From Blastomussa wellsi (taxonomy: Eukaryota; Cnidaria; Anthozoa; Scleractinia; Plerogyridae): a DNA stretch of 64,000 nucleotides. The position numbers and the translations under genes are program-made. The DNA is taken from the NCBI GenBank assembly GCA_947652115.1, contig OX393561.1:39041533-39105532 (forward strand), in the 5' to 3' direction. Under the pieces are notes generated by a model. The model searched no databases, was not told where the DNA came from, and saw only the letters and a list, made by a program, of their open reading frames with translations. Shown here one piece after another: positions 11,781 through 23,544 of this stretch. Positions within the stretch are counted from its first letter, which is position 1. Each line of letters opens with the position of its first letter.

Positions 11781-12260
11781 CATAAAATTCCGGTTATAAG
11801 ACCCCACCCCGCTGACTTGGAAACAAAAAATACATCCGGTAAAAAGTCCCCCGGGTATAAGCCTCCATCTAGTTTCCCTTGCTATGTTAATATTAAGTTC
11901 TCTCGCAGAACCCTGTACTACTTACAAATTAAGTACAGGAAGCCTCGCTGCTGTGAACTATACATTGAAATTTTTAACAATGACAGCGAAGGTGAACTAT
12001 GAGCTTCCGGTCAGTTGCGTTCTGGATACGTTAACTTTGTCAAGTTTTGATTTTGCTCTTAAAATTCAAATGCATTCTATTATGACGTTTGAAAGTTTAT
12101 TTAAAAACCAGTAAGTTAAAAACGTATTTCCATCAACACTGCTATGGCTCATTTCAAAACGGATTTTTATTCCACTTATAAGCCCCAGGATATAAGCCCC
12201 TCCGTTTATAAGCCCCCGTACGAAGTTGTATAAGCCCACGGCTTATAACCGGAATTTTAT
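11781..12260. mobile_element. MITE with ATAAAATTCCGGTTATAAG terminal inverted repeats
   Basis: The left end reads ATAAAATTCCGGTTATAAG; the right end reads CTTATAACCGGAATTTTAT, a perfect inverted match. Internal sub-repeats of TATAAGCCCC/TATAAGCCTCC occur at both sides (11855-11870, 12178-12235). No transposase is present, so it would be non-autonomous. Short ORFs inside are not considered genes. Confidence 0.75.
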
Positions 12261-12501
12261 ATACGTTGGGTACGGGCCGCTATAAAGGATAGGGGTTTTG
12301 AGCAGTTTAGCCTGGTGTAGAAATCATAGAGTTTAAACTAGTATCTCATATCCAACAAGCCAGTGGAATAATTGTTTTATTAAAAACACACGCAAAAAAT
12401 TGCAATATTTGAACTCCTTGGCTGTTTTCGTTGATGCATACACTTACCACATGTTTAGAGCATGGCAGCTCGTTTTCCATGATGGCTAACATAAGCCATG
12501 C

Positions 12502-12558
<57 letters not shown>

Positions 12559-12570
12559 AATAAAATAATA
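12502..12570. repeat. (AAT)n microsatellite running into (AAAT)n
   Basis: About 50 bases of AAT/ATA triplets followed by several AAAT tetranucleotides. Poly-Ile or poly-Tyr frames through it are artefacts of the repeat. Confidence 0.95.
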
Positions 12571-12599
12571 GATATACACAAATCATCATCTTAATAATA

Positions 12600-15500
12600 A
12601 CAAATATACAACTCATTAGGGTAATGTTTAAGCAAATGCATATGGCTGCGAGAGTTAGGTTATTAAAAGACCTGTTTTTGTATGCGAGCGTCACTAATTT
12701 GAATCGATAATGTAAGGTTTTTTTATTTTTGTGTACTGACTCGAGTACAAACCACTTAAGATAATCGATCGAATGTTCTGCCTTCAGTTTTAGACATTTT
12801 AAAACTCAGTTAGACCTTGATAATTATAAAAATAGCAGTAATTCATTTGTCTTGAAATGTTCTTTATATTTATTATTTATTCACATCACTGGGGGGTCAT
12901 CACTGTCCGCCAAAACATCCCATTATTGGTAATTAAATTATTGCCAAGCGACCTTTGAGAAACAGATATAGATATCCATCCCAAAGGTAGTGTTTTTGAT
13001 TTAATTTACGTCATCATGTTTAACCAAATGACTCAGTGCATGTACGTATACTCTTCTTGTCGATCGTTAATTATGAGCAATTCAATTTAAGATGAAAGTA
13101 ATTCGTTGAAAATCATTGCATCTTCATACAATATATTTCAATACAACAAAACGTGATGACACGAATTCGCGAATAAAATGAAAATAGTTATGGTTTTTAG
13201 CCTGTGAGTTAAAATCACAGAGCAATTCAAGGGATGTTTTTAGAAATACGTACATACGTTCGTCATAAGGTAGTTGGAATTGTCATCATTTATCAAGATC
13301 AATAAAGTCGAATGACCCGGGATTGTGCATGTTTCAGTGACGAAGCAAAACTTCGGGCTGAAAGATTTGTTAACAATTTTATTAAAAGTTCCAACCAGAT
13401 TAAGAAGAACTTTCAAGGAAAACGGAACAAAATGTTTTTCATCCTTAGTAAACTATTTTGAGGCTTCCTTCATCTGAGGCTAAATTGTTTCACAGAAAAA
13501 ATGACTCAAAACGTCGTGGCGTAGCCGGCTAAAAATAAAAAAAAAATCAAGGTGAAGGTTTCATCGAGATTAGCCTTGCATCGATTGTTACGACCATGCA
13601 CCAAAACATTACTGACGTAAACTGTTTACTGTTTGCTGCGAGTTAATTATGTCAGAGGGCATGTCGACAGTGGTCGTCAAAGGTAGCGTAACTAAAGCCG
13701 ACGGAACCAATGTTCAATATACATAGTGATGTGACTCGGCAAAATACTTACGACGTTTAGTAATAAAAGCTCTGAATGAATGGTGAACAAAAACTAAGAG
13801 AAAATAAGGGAACTCTTAATTGTCCCGGCTTGACTTAGAAGCTCAAGGAAAATTACTTATGCAGGGCCATAAGAAAATTGCTACTCAGAGGCAATATCAA
13901 AAGTAGAAAATTACTTAATGTTTTTTTTTGTCAAGGCACATAGCCACTTCAGTACTGAAACAGCAACCCTGGTTGAAAGAAAGGAATAAATTGAAAATGC
14001 TTTACCAAAGCACGTGCAACGGTTCGCCTGTTACTACTAGTACGGTCTTTTAATGAGTTATGGAAAGTTTAAAAGTTTGCAGGATTAAGGCAAAGAGGAA
14101 AATATTGGCGAAAATAGCTATGATGACAGTCATCTTGTGATTAATTGCGGCCAATTTATTTTTGCCCGAGGTGAAGCTTAGTCAGTGATTATAACGAAAA
14201 AAAGCATTACTCCAAAATTCCTATTCAATCTAGTTTGTGAAAACTCCCAATAGTTCTTCCGTTTTTACGTGGATAACGACGCCTCTGAGCGATGCCGATC
14301 AATTTATAGACCGTGTTGCCTTTGGAGACAGTTTATTAACTGGAAATTTTGCAACGTGAATTAAGCGAATCGAGTCAAAGATTGAAGAGTGTAGTTTTAT
14401 CGGCTAATATCTCCAGACATTTCCCATCACAATTAACCTTAAAAGTACAACACTCAAAGATCAGATCACAACACCGAAAAGCATGATGAGATGAGAAGGG
14501 CTCGGCGAAAATAGCCTCAACGTTTCTCAAACTGACAAAACTGATAACAAAGGGTACTTCAAAGTTACTTTAAAAGATGATTTTCTTGAAAATTTGTTTC
14601 GTCATTTCGATCATGATATTGGATCAATGAATGTGTGGGGTAATGCTGGCTGTGGTCAAAATTAGGCAATGATACACTAAATTGAGTATCTGTTGCAAAG
14701 GCAAACGGTAAAATGATCAAAAGTAACTAATGACGTAAACTATCAGACGTGTGACGTCGAAACCAAGTTCAGTTTGCCATCGGCCACTTATCGTTAATGA
14801 CGAAGCAGAATATTTCCAACATATCATCTGGTCTTGATTTTTTGCTTAGTTCCTATACAGAAGAGAAGAAAAGATCGAGGAAATTCCATCGAACTTAGCA
14901 TGAGGAGTGTACGGTTGCTCCCACCACCGAGGATGGATCGAATGACTGAAAACACGACACGTAGTTTACCCAGGCTTACAGCCCAGGGCTGCAAAGTTCA
15001 GATAGATCGTTTATACTGTCATGCAACAAAAAATATAATCATAATAAATCGAACACCATTCAGTCAATGAAGTCAAGAAAAAGAGATATTATAGGAGATA
15101 GCAAAAAAAGTTTTTTCTCCAAGTTTTATGGATGTGCGTTACCCCAAACCTAAGATATTCGCCGAAACGTTTTGCAGAAATTTACAGAGCCAGGAGCCCG
15201 ACAGAGTCAGTACGGAGCCGCCATGTTGGTGCACCTCAGATGTGCACCAATATGGCGATAGGAAAATAGTGTAAGCATCTGTAACTTACTTTGGTTATCT
15301 AGGCCAATGCTGTTATCGAGAAACACACATTTACATAAACACTTTTCCTACTACTTCAACTTCTCAAATGGCTAAAATCACAATATAGGTATTCCTTTTA
15401 CGACAAACATGATCGATACTTCATGTCACAGACCGCCATAATTCTGAAATTCAAAATGCGCTAGTTTCTAAACGAAGGATGCTATTGAGCTGAAAAATTG

Positions 15501-17270
15501 TAAACGAACATAAATTTAGTACCTCTTATGCATGATAAGGATAAAAAATTTGATATTTCTTTATTCTTGGATTTTTTTAACCGATGACGTGACGTGAAAA
15601 CTATCTATATTCGGAGAGAATTAAACATGACGTTTGTTTTTCTTGTGAACGGCAAAATTCTTCATCTAACGTCATGTTTAACTTCTCTATTAAATGCTAT
15701 GCAACGCCAGTAATTTGTTAACATAAAATTTAATTATAACTGAGTCCAAAGTCTTGGAACTCTGTCACGCTTGGGATGTCTTTTCCGCATAGTTCTGATT
15801 TGCTCGTCAGTAAAACTCTGAGCTGTAAAATAACTTGAAACATTGTCTAAAGCCACGCATATTTTGCTGATTAAATAAGAAAAGTTTTTTGAGGTGAATA
15901 ATACAAGAAAGTTTAGCTATTTTTCAATTCAAAATAATTGAAATTAGTCGAACTTTCAAGTTTAATAAATTAATTTTAGTTGCTCGTTCTATTAAATGAT
16001 GACTGAATCTAATAATATTGCTACATTTCAGTTGTACGTTCTTATACGAGATTTTATTTTACACGACTTCTGTTTTACATTTATTTTAACTCTTTAAGGC
16101 CCACTTAGGACGTTTTAAGTGAAGCATGTACCATTCAGATGCAAGCAAGCACATCTTGTTTCACCGTTACTAGCATGGACAAAGACTATACTTCTAAAAC
16201 AGAGAGCCCAGGGGCAGCGATTAGGACCTATTAACGATCGCAAATTTGGCGCAGAGATTAAGTTTCAGTATAATATAAGTAACTCACATTGTGCTAACTG
16301 GTAAATGAAACATATTTATTCAACCTAGCTAAGCCAAGTTTATTACTGTTCCATGATTTTGACCTTTTTCCTCCTTTCATCAAATACATATTTCTCATTC
16401 AAGTCGTTTTACCGATCTTCGAAACGACAGCAAAAATATTCCCGATAATAACCCTATTTTAATGCCCAGTTGTCATTGCACTAGTATTCAATCGGTTATA
16501 TCAAAGAGAAATGCGATGTTTTTAACTGGGAATTATGGAATCGTTCCCATAATTCCATAAAAATTTCGTCGTTGACCAATGCAATTCACTGTTTTCATTT
16601 TGTTAGAATTCATTCCACGTTCGAACTAATATCTGACACAAATAAATAGAAGCTTAATAGAGGCAATATTAAGAACAATTTGCTGTGTTAATTACTTTGT
16701 GTTTTATACACAAAGCGCATGGAAAGAACTAAAGATTCGGCCTTTCAATACGCCCATGAATTAATCGCGGATGTATGATGAACGGATGATAAAGTGATAC
16801 TAGCCTGCGCGAAGCCAACATCTTCCTGTGTGGGTTTCTTTCCGTTTGAATTAAAATTAGACTCTAATCTAGGGATGTTATGTTTAATACACTAACCATT
16901 TAACACATTTTTGCCTTAAAAAAATCCCTGATGTCCTTATATCATCAATAAGTAACTGTTCGGTTATCCACTGGCTTTGTTTTTTTTGCTTGGGTAAGCA
17001 GCAAAAAGTTGTTCTTGAAGTGTTTGTAGTTTCTTGTGTTGTAGATTTTCATATTTCCGCATTTCATAGGGTTGCTTTTCAACATTCCGCCGGTCGTTTT
17101 ATTCCCTGGCCAAAATGTCCAGCATTTATTCCTAATTTCGATCAGTGTCAGCGTTCAGTATGAGGGAGCACTTTCTCCTTTTCACCATTTTAAATTCTCA
17201 ATTCTCTAAACGAGAATCAGTAAATATTTGCTGAGTAGCGAGAAGATGTTGGAAATAGGGATTACAAAAT
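12600..17270. other. Gene-free stretch, 4.7 kb
   Basis: AT-rich non-coding DNA. I found no domain-bearing frame and no clear repeat apart from a small hairpin near 16529-16562 (GGAATTATGGAATC facing its complement). The short frames at 14834 and 16119 show no family features. Regulatory DNA for the flanking genes cannot be excluded. Confidence 0.4.
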
Positions 17271-17275
17271 CTTTA

Positions 17276-17767
17276 CTACTTTGAATCTAAATGGCTTTCC
17301 TCGTAAGGCGGTGGCGCAGTGTTCGTGTTATCTGAATTCAGTTCCTTTCCATCACATGGTACAACTTTGCACAGTGTGCTTTCTTTTTCGTTGTTCTTAA
17401 GAGCATCTTCGTAAGAAGGAGGCGCCAGTTCCTTTCCTGAAGATTCGGACGGAATCTTGATTTCAAAATGATGAATCGGTCCCAGCTGATCGTTACAGCC
17501 CTCGCCCAAAACGCTTCTATTTGCATATCGCTCAGCCTCTTCACAAGTTGTGTTTTCATCGGCGAATTGATTTTGGCGCGAACTCCAAATTGTTATGAAT
17601 AAAAGTAACAATCCACCGACAGTTATAATAACAGGACCAGCAATTTTGCAGCTTTTTAACGAAGCATTGTTACCCACCACAGTGAAAACAGAACCAGCCA
17701 CGACTAAAATAAGAGGAGTTAAACGTAATAGCCGGCTGAGATTGTCTGGCTTTGTTGAACCGTGCAT
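17276..17767 (-). CDS. Two-TM PPxY tail protein with two PY motifs (cluster member 3)
   Basis: A single-exon 163-residue protein starting MHGSTKPD. TM1 is about 13-33 (TPLILVVAGSVFTVV) and TM2 about 41-61 (KIAGPVIITVGGLLLLFI), with a 7-8 residue loop. The tail has LGPIHHFE (95-102), PPSYEDA (116-122) and a second motif PPPYEES (152-158). Alignable along its whole length with members 1 and 2, but with an extra 40-residue tail carrying the second PPxY. Two spaced PPxY motifs would allow bivalent binding to multi-WW ligases; this is inference from motif knowledge. Frame and codon integrity support a functional gene. Confidence 0.75.
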   Translation of the reverse strand: MHGSTKPDNLSRLLRLTPLILVVAGSVFTVVGNNASLKSCKIAGPVIITVGGLLLLFITIWSSRQNQFADENTTCEEAERYANRSVLGEGCNDQLGPIHHFEIKIPSESSGKELAPPSYEDALKNNEKESTLCKVVPCDGKELNSDNTNTAPPPYEESHLDSK

Positions 17768-17859
17768 CTTCAGTTACTCTGTGATGAAGTGCTCAAATCT
17801 GACTGTTATGCAAGAGCTAGATTATCCGTCAGCAACCTTTGAGAGAATATAACACAATG

Positions 17860-19060
17860 TAAACACAATGTTCCGTTATTTATATGTTCCTGATTGTCAA
17901 TTTTGACGTTTTCGCAGTCTAAGTTCCGTCACATTGTCATGCACAAGAGGAAATCGCGTATATTGGATGTGTAATTAAAAATAACAGTCTTAAAACTTCA
18001 CATGCGGTTACCTGTTTCGTTATATTCTTCCGGCATGCAATAAATGTAATATCAACTGTAGCCTTGGTGCACCTTGTTACAGTTTTGTCGTTGTCTAAAA
18101 CGGCTGCAAGGTGAAATAATTATTTTAGTAAGGTTGATACATAATAATTTCATCTTTTTACTTCTGACGAGCATGATGAAGCACAAATCACGTTTTATTG
18201 ACGTGTGTGTGTACGGCCTGAGGCTAAATTCAGACATGCATCAACTGCCAAGGTTAAAACTTTTTGCATTTTGCTGTCCTGCAATTCGTTTCAAACTGTC
18301 GAAGTTCAAAAGCTAGAAAACTCACGAACATAGAGAAGTATGTCTGGAATAAAACACATTAAAGAGTAAAGGAGGGCACGGTGTAGTTTTGGTGGGGGAG
18401 GGTAGTTTTCTTAAAAGGTTGAACCCGTTGTCATCGAGATAATTAACTTTAAACGAAATTTTATCATTATCTTATTTATAAGTTTTTGTTCTTTCACAGG
18501 AGTGAGAGGTAAAATTTTGTCCTTTTAAACGGTTGAAGTACCCTCTCGTGGTTTTCTCAGATTTATTAAAGCGAATTATAAGTTGGTTGTTGGTGACTGT
18601 TGGTGTCGTACCTAAATTGCAACAAGACCATAAAAGCTTTGGGTGCCTGTTGTTATAACCATATTTGCAACAGTATGCTCGCTACAGAATCAAAAACTGT
18701 AGCATGGCCAGCCCCTCCTGATTGTTCTTTGTTCTTAGTTATTTGCCGAGTAATTTCCGCAATCGAACTGCGTCAAACAAATTAAAGCACTGAATTGGAA
18801 CAATGATACGTAACCGGAAACCGGAACATCAGTTACAGTAGCTCCATCATCCTGCTGGTATAAAAATGATTTACCAGAACAATCCATGATAACGAAACTT
18901 GTTTTCTGTTTCATTTAGCTCTCTACCTGTGAAGGAGGTACTATATCGTAAGGATTTTTAAACGATGCTTATTTCTGGGGCATGACACATGGATGATAAT
19001 CAAATTAAAATAACCATCAAAGGCGCTGAACGTACATCAATGTCTACCAAATTATGCGTA
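17860..19060. other. Gene-free stretch
   Basis: Nothing supportable as a gene. A short piece at 18745-18800 (CTGCGTCAA, AAAGCACTGAA) loosely resembles DNA upstream of member 2 at 11420-11455, and GAAGGAGGTACTAT at 18931 resembles the reverse strand of a PPSYEE coding segment; too short to call a gene remnant. Confidence 0.3.
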
Positions 19061-19076
19061 TCGTCATATGGCTATG

Positions 19077-19167
19077 TAGTCTCCTACGCAGACGTTATAA
19101 GGGGATTGCGTTACACTTGTGCGACAAGTGTAACGCACTCGCCTAATAACGCCTGCGAAGGAGGCTA
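19077..19167. mobile_element. 91-bp MITE with 9-bp target-site duplication
   Basis: Ends TAGTCTCCTACGCAGACGTTAT and ATAACGCCTGCGAAGGAGGCTA form imperfect terminal inverted repeats around a central palindrome (TTACACTTGTGCGACAAGTGTAA). ATGGCTATG occurs directly on both sides (19068-19076 and 19168-19176), which fits a 9-bp duplication. Confidence 0.75.
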
Positions 19168-19375
19168 ATGGCTATGCGAAGCGGTTGTTTCTTCTCTAAT
19201 ATCATGGTTGGCAAATTACTCCTTAAGTTTGGCGCGAAATTTCAGCGTTAATGTGTAATTTCACAAGTGAAATTACAAAATTGCTATGGCAACGTTTGGC
19301 GCGAAACTTCTCGATACAATAAACAAGTCAAAAACCCACGACTGTGAGCGTAATTTATCATCAAATTGTATAATC

Positions 19376-19499
19376 GTGAAATTTGGAAATAATTTTACTT
19401 GCGTTTTGTCAAAATTCTAAAAATTTCCCTCGCCAAAAGGCTCGAGAAATTATAAGAATTTTGACAAAACGCGCGTGAAATTATTTCTTAATTTCACTC
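19376..19499. repeat. Foldback element
   Basis: GTGAAATTTGGAAATAATTT followed by GCGTTTTGTCAAAATTCT on the left faces AGAATTTTGACAAAACGC and AAATTATTTCTTAATTTCAC on the right, separated by about 35 bases. No coding content. Confidence 0.65.
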
Positions 19500-20394
19500 G
19501 TTGCCATTTGATTGCCCATAATAATGTATGAGAAGTTCAACGTTGGGCTGGCAATGAGTTAATTAGTGAAAGCCTTCAATGGACCACCTCCAGAGAAAAT
19601 AGTACAGCATGTTGCCCTATATCATTTCCGGACACCTTTTGTGCATAAACCGTAATATCTTACCTCAAAACAACACAAAGAAGCTGAAATTCAGCCACAA
19701 GTTAGCTTCCACTTCTGTTAAGTAAGTCGTTAAGTTTCATCGCCTGAAGCCCTTTGGATTCTTCGTAATTTTGGAAAGAGTTCGTCGAATTGGATGCCCT
19801 ATTTCCGGACGATCGTTACGAAATATAAAATACTCCGCTTTTCTTTCTTCGTGGCAAATTATATCTTATAAAAGTTGAATATAGAAACATTCATTTAAAG
19901 GATTACTTTTTGTCCGAAGTCGAACGCTTTTTTTCGATTATTTAGCGAAGAAGTCATCCATAGCTTGGAAACCACTCAAGCCGACATATTTGATTTGTAC
20001 CACGGTACGACGAGGAAGACTGGCGACTGATTTATTAGATACTGGACTCACTGGACTTGGAATGCATGGAAAACAACACCCAAGTATTTTTTTCCAATTT
20101 CAGGCAAGAGGGACTTATAAAAATGCTTGTCTTTCAACAACTCTTCGATAACATTGCATTTAAAACAGAAACTAGTTTGTTATCGTTAGGTGTCCGGTGG
20201 TCAAGTTCGAGGATACGAAACTGAAAACAGAAAATTTTTATATGCTGACAAACCTAGTAATTTAAGCTTTACTTATGTCCAAAACAAAGGTTAATCTGTA
20301 TCGCATTTTACGAGAACCTACCGCTTAGCTGTAACTAGGTAATTCGACGCGCGCTAAAAATTTGAGGTGAAGCAAATTTACCTACATTGACTGA

Positions 20395-20527
20395 AAACTT
20401 GAATGTTCCCGCCTAAATGGAGCGTAGCTTGCCCAAGAACACAACGCAGTGCCCCGGCTAGAGGATCAAACCCGGACCGTCCGTTCCGGAGTCCAGCGCA
20501 CTAACCATTAGGCCACTGCGCCTCCCG
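20395..20527 (-). mobile_element. tRNA-derived SINE, head end
   Basis: On the minus strand it begins GAGGCGCAGTGGCCTAATGG (A-box-like TGGCCTAATGG), continues TTAGTGCG, and has a B-box-like GGTCCGGGTTTGATCC, a tRNA-style promoter pair about 45 nt apart. The following GTTCTTGGGCAAG links it to the SINE at 7.8 kb. It is truncated before the 3' body. Not a functional tRNA gene. Confidence 0.7.
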
Positions 20528-20995
20528 CGTCCTAATCAAAACCTTTAGATATTGCGCTTGCCATCGGTGTGATGCGAGTGTTATCTTGTAGCCGTAATGG
20601 TTTCACGGTCTTCAAGATCTGCGTTGTTTTCTTCTCCTGCCATCATGCATCAATATGTTGTAACGATGGCCTGCCTCTTGTTAAAGAAAGTGATTGTTTT
20701 TCTGCATGCTGAGAAAAATCTTTTTCTTTTAAACGCATCAGAGGACAGCCAAGGGCTATTTTCAGACATTTAAAGATAATTATATTCAGTGTGCGATTGT
20801 TCGCAAGCTATTCAGGCTTCACAGTGTTATTAGAGTGAAACAAATATGTCTAATTACTACCTCTATTGACAAGAGATCGAATATTAAGTTTAACTTAATA
20901 TTCTATTACTATCAACAAGCGACATCAATAACTTGAAGTATTCGCGTTCATTTTGACACGCCTTGTAAACTAGCTGATATGTTACCCGGGGTATC

Positions 20996-21180
20996 CAATC
21001 GATGAAATCGATAATCGATGACAATCGATATCAATCGATACCAATCGATATTAATTAATCGATTGGTATTGATAATCGATGACCAATCGATGGCGAAGAT
21101 TCGTGTGGTTATCGATTGGTATCGATTATCAATACCAATCGATAAAAAATTGTTATCGATTGGTATCGATTGGTTGCAGA
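20996..21180. repeat. ATCGAT-rich inverted-repeat block
   Basis: More than a dozen ATCGAT hexamers in about 185 bp, mostly as AATCGATA/CCAATCGAT to the left and ATCGATTGG/GGTATCGATT to the right, so the block can fold on itself. Frames through it (for example 20948-21247 on the minus strand) are repeat artefacts. It lies just beyond the 3' end of the 21.4 kb gene. Confidence 0.8.
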
Positions 21181-21362
21181 TTGACATAACGGTAATCGGC
21201 GAGTAAAAACAACAATTAAGTACGTTGTAATTGTAAACAAAACTCATTTTAATGTTAGCAGGAGAACAACGCTCTCTTCTCTGTCTTCAACGTTAATGTC
21301 CAGTCCTCAGGATTCCTTTAATTTTAATTTTAACAAATCAAAAGTTTGTTCCATGGCCCAAC

Positions 21363-21935
21363 CTATAGACTTCCAAAAACGGAAAGTAGTTCCATCGTGC
21401 CTTCACAGAAAAATTCTGGTAGCAGAAGTTGTGCTTTTGCAAACAATGGAATTGCCAACAACAGCAGCATGATTTGTTGCAAATAAATGAATAAAGCAGC
21501 AACACCTAGCCTTGCAATAACAAACCAAATCGTGCTTAAAACAAAGATCACATACATGTTAACTAAAAAATCTATTGAGGCGCCAATTGTGTCTAAAAGA
21601 AATAATATATGCAGCAAAAGATAAAAAAGACGTTCCTTTTTTTCGTCATAGTAATAAGCGATGGGCCATTTTAGCCTTAGTGTTTTCCTGCTAGATTTTG
21701 TGGTTTGTGCTGAACCGCCATCACAATCCTGGGTGGTATCACTTGCAGCGGATCTTGCCTCTTTGACTTTCCTCACCAACTCTGCCTTTTTTTCGTTTTT
21801 GCGATACGTCACGTTCATTTCATCAAGCACCTCGCGCAGCAGTGCCACCGTCATGTCATCAGCGCTTCCTTCCTTTCGAAGCTCTCGCTCTTTCTTTTTG
21901 AGTAATTCTTCTCTCGCCTCCCTTTCTTTGTCCAT
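21363..21935 (-). CDS. Coiled-coil, SAP/HeH-like, multi-helix membrane protein (possibly a last exon)
   Basis: From the ATG at 21935 the frame encodes 190 residues. Residues 1-22 are a charged Lys/Glu helix. Residues about 28-60 (MTVALLREVLDEMNV...KKAELVRKVKEA) fit a SAP/HeH helix-extended loop-helix pattern. A polar linker follows, then three hydrophobic stretches at about 103-120, 122-143 and 145-172. The frame is open further upstream, to an in-frame TGA near 22030, but has no ATG there; an AG acceptor could lie around 21955, so this may be the last exon of a longer gene. SAP/HeH plus transmembrane helices recalls inner-nuclear-membrane proteins, but that is only a structural analogy. It is arranged head-to-head with cluster member 4, 110 bp apart. 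Confidence 0.45.
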   Translation of the reverse strand: MDKEREAREELLKKKERELRKEGSADDMTVALLREVLDEMNVTYRKNEKKAELVRKVKEARSAASDTTQDCDGGSAQTTKSSRKTLRLKWPIAYYYDEKKERLFYLLLHILFLLDTIGASIDFLVNMYVIFVLSTIWFVIARLGVAALFIYLQQIMLLLLAIPLFAKAQLLLPEFFCEGTMELLSVFGSL

Positions 21936-22044
21936 TTCTTTTAGTGCCGGCACCTGCTTGATAACCCGAGACAAATCAACATGTATTCTTGTAATAATTG
22001 GAATGGTTGTGGTCTGTATAGTAACCGAGTAAAATAGTCATAAA

Positions 22045-22623
22045 ATGAACGAACTAAGTGAAGTTTGGTACAGTGGCTGCCACAGACAGCCTGTAACACA
22101 CACTTCCCGTCAGCTGAAGGTCGCTATCTCGATCACGGTGTTAATTGCATGTGGACTTCTGATGGTAGTAGTGGGTGCCACAACCGACAGTTTGAACATG
22201 AAAACAGGAGGTTACACAATGTGTGCTTTGGGATTGATAGCTGCAATCTGCTTATTTTGGTGGCGTTATTTCAAGAGAAAAACAAATGCATCGCAGCGTG
22301 CAATGCAAAGACACGAAAGTTCTTTGACCCAAAGCGTAGAATTCATCGAGTTGATACTCCGCGAGCGACAGGAAAACAATAGCGACGCACAGGCAAATAA
22401 TTTAACGTCGTCAAGAAGAGAAATCAACTTTCTCTTGACGAGAATGATCGGAAATCCACCTTCTTACGAAGAAGTCACCACGAATGACGACATTAATGAC
22501 GTAATGACGCAGGCGCAGTGTCCACCACCACCATATGCATGTTATACTGAAGACATGGTGACGGATGTGAATCCCTCTCCGCCATCGTATGAAAGTGTCA
22601 CAAGAGGAGCATCAAACAACTGA
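22045..22623 (+). CDS. Two-TM PPxY tail protein with three PY motifs (cluster member 4)
   Basis: A single-exon 192-residue protein starting MNELSEVW. TM1 about 25-45 and TM2 about 55-73 flank the loop TTDSLNMKTGG. The tail contains PPSYEEV (138-144), PPPYACY (161-167) and PPSYESV (179-185). The three motifs are spaced about 20 residues apart, a spacing that could engage a row of WW domains. Primary sequence outside the motifs is very different from members 1-3, but layout and intron absence are the same. It shares a short intergenic region with the oppositely oriented 21.4 kb gene, so a shared promoter is possible. Confidence 0.7.
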   Translation: MNELSEVWYSGCHRQPVTHTSRQLKVAISITVLIACGLLMVVVGATTDSLNMKTGGYTMCALGLIAAICLFWWRYFKRKTNASQRAMQRHESSLTQSVEFIELILRERQENNSDAQANNLTSSRREINFLLTRMIGNPPSYEEVTTNDDINDVMTQAQCPPPPYACYTEDMVTDVNPSPPSYESVTRGASNN

Positions 22624-22719
22624 ACCGTAAAATATATCATTAACAACACGCGATAGCGTTTACGTTAGGTTTTAGTTTTGCAATTTCGCCAAATCAAATT
22701 CTATCCCCGCTGGATGCTC

Positions 22720-23035
22720 CACAAAATAATTAAAAAATTCCAATCAGAGGCTATGTGTACACGGAACCAGTTCCAAACGATCGAATCCAAATTTATCCGG
22801 TACGAATAGGCCTTCTGTTTATACTGGACCGTTCTGAAACTGGTATGAAACGCATGCAAAACTGGAACGGCGGTTTTGTTTTGGATTCGTATACGTACCG
22901 GACCGGTTCTAGAAAGATCCTGTGTTAACATCAATTTGTTCCAAAATAAGGTTCCATGAGAATCCGATTCGGATTTCTTCGGTTCGGAACGGTTCCACTC
23001 GGGTTCCATGTAAACGTAGCCTGTATAATTGATGG
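22720..23035. repeat. Inverted-repeat element with GGAACCGTTCC-type motifs
   Basis: It opens with GTGTACACGGAACCAGTTCC and closes with GGAACGGTTCCACTCGGGTTCCATGTAAAC. In between are further GGACCGTTCTG and GGACCGGTTCTAG copies. The same motif set occurs at 24120-24290. The long minus frame across it is not a gene. Confidence 0.5.
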
Positions 23036-23544
23036 TTTTCATCTGACGAAATGAAAATTGTAGGATATAAACTGTTAATCCCATAAAGTCATCCTTTTTA
23101 TATATTCTGGACATAAAGAACACAAACCCCTCTGCAAATTTTGTTAACGATTCAGTGCTTCGTTGAGGAGATAAAGCATTTGAAATTGGTGATGGCCTGG
23201 ATGAACGCGTTTTTTTCTCTTTCTGTAACAAAAAATTAAAGGCTATCACAAATATGATATTTTTATCGCATCTCCAATTCCCAGCAGTGATAATAATTTA
23301 GATGTGGCACTCTGAAATGATTTTATTAATTGAAATCAAATATTATAATTTTAGCATCTCCTTAAGAAAACGATCTTCGCCATTACTCGGTTTAAAAAAA
23401 CGCACTATACCAAGCTATAACTTTAACAAAATTGTAATTTCTGCCTACTTCAGTTATAATCTGATAGTTTTTTTAGCACTGATTTAACCTACCAAAATAG
23501 GCGTACGGGCAATTTTTTGCCCCCGGGGGGGGTGAACCATTTGC

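Noticed and set aside
12346..12579. Poly-Ile/Tyr minus frames
   Set aside because: Produced by the AAT microsatellite.
18750..18960. Possible remnant of another PPxY gene (GAAGGAGGTACTAT plus upstream-like DNA)
   Set aside because: Only about 14 bases match the motif region, in an order that does not fit a gene on one strand; chance cannot be excluded.
22701..23249. 182-residue minus frame
   Set aside because: It runs through the inverted-repeat element at 22.7-23.0 kb; composition is explained by the repeat and no domain is seen.
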